From the NCBI GenBank assembly GCA_007131945.1, contig SLPP01000375.1, positions 1-7,246 on the forward strand: 7,246 bases of DNA, given 5' to 3'. Under the pieces are notes generated by a model that worked only from the letters and a program-made list of their open reading frames with translations, did not search any database and was not told the origin of the DNA. The DNA is from Paracoccaceae bacterium (GTDB lineage: Bacteria; Pseudomonadota; Alphaproteobacteria; Rhodobacterales; Rhodobacteraceae). This document shows positions 6,125 through 7,246 of this stretch, in pieces. How positions within the stretch are numbered: the stretch's first letter is position 1; every line of letters starts with the position of its first letter. The translations under genes were made by a program, and so were the position numbers.

Positions 6125-6158
6125 CCTCCACCCCCGAACCGCCCGTCGCAGATGGAGG
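6125..6158 (+). promoter_or_regulatory. SD-sequestering hairpin (riboswitch expression platform), copy 2
   Basis: CCTCCA (6125-6130) pairs with TGGAGG (6153-6158), covering the ribosome binding site GGAGGA (6154-6159) that precedes ATG 6166. The competing anti-sequestor is perfect: GGAGGG (6103-6108) in the aptamer core with CCCTCC (6124-6129). The sequestor stem is 6 bp here against 10 bp in copy 1, while the competing choice is the same. Confidence 0.75.
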
Positions 6159-6165
6159 AAGACCC

Positions 6166-7164
6166 ATGCGCTATCCGACACTTGCCGCGGGACTGCTGGC
6201 GGCCACCGCCCTCGCAGCCCCCCCGGCACAGGCCGATCAGCCCGAACTGATCGTCTACACCTATGACAGCTTCGTCAGCGACTGGGGCCCCGGCCCCGCC
6301 GTGACCGAGGCCTTCGAGGCGGTCTGCGACTGCCGGCTGAACCTCGTGGGCGTCGGCGACGGCGCCGCGCTCTTGGCCCGGCTGCAGCTCGAGGGCGAAC
6401 GCGCCGCGGCCGATATCGTCCTCGGCCTCGACACCAACCTGACCGCGCGGGCCGCGGCGACCGGCCTCTTCGCCCCGCACGGGGTCGAGGCCGATCTCGA
6501 CCTGCCCGTCGCCTGGGAGGACCCGCTCTTCCTGCCCTTCGACTGGGGCTGGTTCGCCTTCGTCTACGACCGCGACCGCGTGCCCGAGCCGCCGACGAAC
6601 TTCCGCGAACTGATCGACAGCGACCTCTCGATCGTCATCCAGGACCCGCGCTCCTCGACGCCGGGCCTGGGGCTGATGATGTGGGTCGAGGCGGCCCATG
6701 GCGACGCGGCCGCCGAGATCTGGCAGGGCCTCGCGCCGCGCATCCTGACCGTCACCCCGGGCTGGTCGCAGGCCTACGGGCTCTTCATCGACGGCGAGGC
6801 CGACATGGTGCTGAGCTACACCACCTCGCCCGCCTATCACCTGATCGCCGAGGGTGACGATTCGAAGGCCGCCGCGCCGTTCGACGAGGGCCACTACATG
6901 CAGATCGAGGTCGCCGGCATTCTCGCCTCCTCCGACCAGCCAGAGCTTGCCCGGCAGTTCATGGCGTTCATGGTCTCCGATGCCTTCCAGTCGATCATCC
7001 CGACCACGAACTGGATGTATCCCGCCGTCACCCCCGAAGCCGGGCTGCCCGAGGGCTTCGAGACCCTGCACCGGCCCGAGATCTCGCTGCTCTTCCCCGA
7101 CGCCGAGGCCGCCGCGATCCGCGACGCGGCGCTCGACCGCTGGCGCAACGCGCTGGCGCGGTAG
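6166..7164 (+). CDS. thiB: Thiamin-binding periplasmic protein of the thiamin ABC transporter
   Basis: The product has 332 residues including a Sec signal peptide (1 to about 23, cleavage after AQA). It is the substrate receptor that delivers thiamin and its phosphates to the ThiP-ThiQ importer. It follows E. coli ThiB (TbpA) closely along its length: YTYDSF (31-36) followed by DWGPGP with Trp40, CDC (54-56), GDG at 64-66, LGLDTN (86-91), SSTPGLGLMMW (163-173), TPGWSQAYGLF (197-207) with Trp200, SYTTSPAYH (217-225), FDEGHY and IPTTNWMYP (278-286) with Trp283. These include the aromatic positions I recall lining the thiamin site. ATG 6166 is supported by GGAGGA 6 bases upstream and by the signal peptide starting there. 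It is probably the first gene of thiBPQ, whose remainder would lie beyond the window. Confidence 0.96.
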   Translation: MRYPTLAAGLLAATALAAPPAQADQPELIVYTYDSFVSDWGPGPAVTEAFEAVCDCRLNLVGVGDGAALLARLQLEGERAAADIVLGLDTNLTARAAATGLFAPHGVEADLDLPVAWEDPLFLPFDWGWFAFVYDRDRVPEPPTNFRELIDSDLSIVIQDPRSSTPGLGLMMWVEAAHGDAAAEIWQGLAPRILTVTPGWSQAYGLFIDGEADMVLSYTTSPAYHLIAEGDDSKAAAPFDEGHYMQIEVAGILASSDQPELARQFMAFMVSDAFQSIIPTTNWMYPAVTPEAGLPEGFETLHRPEISLLFPDAEAAAIRDAALDRWRNALAR

Positions 7165-7176
7165 CGGGCGGCGGAT

Positions 7177-7246
7177 GTGACGCGGCACCCGCTCGTCGGG
7201 GCGGCCACCGCCCCCGGTCGTCCTGCCGGCGGGCCGCCGGGCCGCG
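7177..7246 (+). CDS. Possible start of the next gene (thiP candidate), truncated by window end
   Basis: GTG at 7177 begins 12 bases after the thiB stop and stays open for 23 codons to the window edge (VTRHPLVGAATAPGRPAGGP...). The position is where thiP, the permease of the thiamin importer, usually starts, and a basic tail before the first membrane helix would be acceptable. No transmembrane segment is reached, so the identity rests on gene order alone. The nearby ATG at 7175 is followed directly by TGA. Confidence 0.3.
   Translation, partial: MTRHPLVGAATAPGRPAGGPPGR

Larger units (their letters stand above)
4833..7164 (+). repeat. Tandem duplication of the TPP riboswitch-thiB cassette
   Basis: The units 4833-5958 and 6029-7164 have the same order and nearly equal length (1,126 and 1,136 bases): aptamer, hairpin, identical 24-base leader block (4942-4965 and 6141-6164), thiB gene. 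The proteins are roughly half identical by eye, so the duplication is old and both copies have been kept under constraint. The short spacer between them carries the terminator and a candidate promoter. Confidence 0.9.

Noticed and set aside
6016..7188. Minus-strand frame of 390 codons opposite the second thiB
   Set aside because: It runs antisense through the riboswitch and thiB, has low-complexity composition, and is explained by codon bias of the real gene.

Overview
The window is about 70% GC and encodes proteins whose nearest relatives I recognise in alphaproteobacteria, most probably Rhodobacterales (Rhodobacteraceae/Paracoccaceae-like). The SuhB-type phosphatase, the long PutA and the style of the TPP riboswitches all fit. 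This assignment is by recognition only. The gene density looks chromosomal, and I see no insertion sequence, integrase, tRNA, rRNA or CRISPR.

Layout. Positions 1-1617 (+) hold the 3' part of putA: the P5C/aldehyde dehydrogenase domain and the C-terminal domain. Converging on it is a membrane-anchored alpha/beta hydrolase (1645-2433, -). Divergent from the hydrolase is a 23-residue single-helix membrane peptide with a strong ribosome binding site (2546-2617, +), then a suhB-like inositol monophosphatase (2702-3493, +). Two minus-strand genes follow that are probably co-transcribed: a small antibiotic-biosynthesis-monooxygenase-fold protein (4411-4728) and an unrecognised polytopic membrane protein (3575-4363).

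The main feature is at 4833-7164 (+): two consecutive cassettes, each a TPP riboswitch, a Shine-Dalgarno-sequestering hairpin and a ThiB-type thiamin-binding periplasmic protein. A 10-bp GC-rich hairpin terminator and a candidate promoter separate them. The second ThiB (6166-7164) keeps the residues expected of the thiamin pocket. The first (4966-5958) is a diverged paralogue that has lost several of them, and it sits alone in its transcription unit. A possible GTG start right after the second thiB may be the beginning of thiP, but the window ends there.

How it works together (inference). Both binding proteins should be made when cellular TPP is low, because in each leader the conserved GGAGGG core of the aptamer can instead pair with the strand that masks the thiB ribosome binding site. 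The arrangement suggests one thiamin ABC importer served by two receptors, possibly with different ligands or affinities and different TPP set points. No gap longer than 300 bases lacks a gene.
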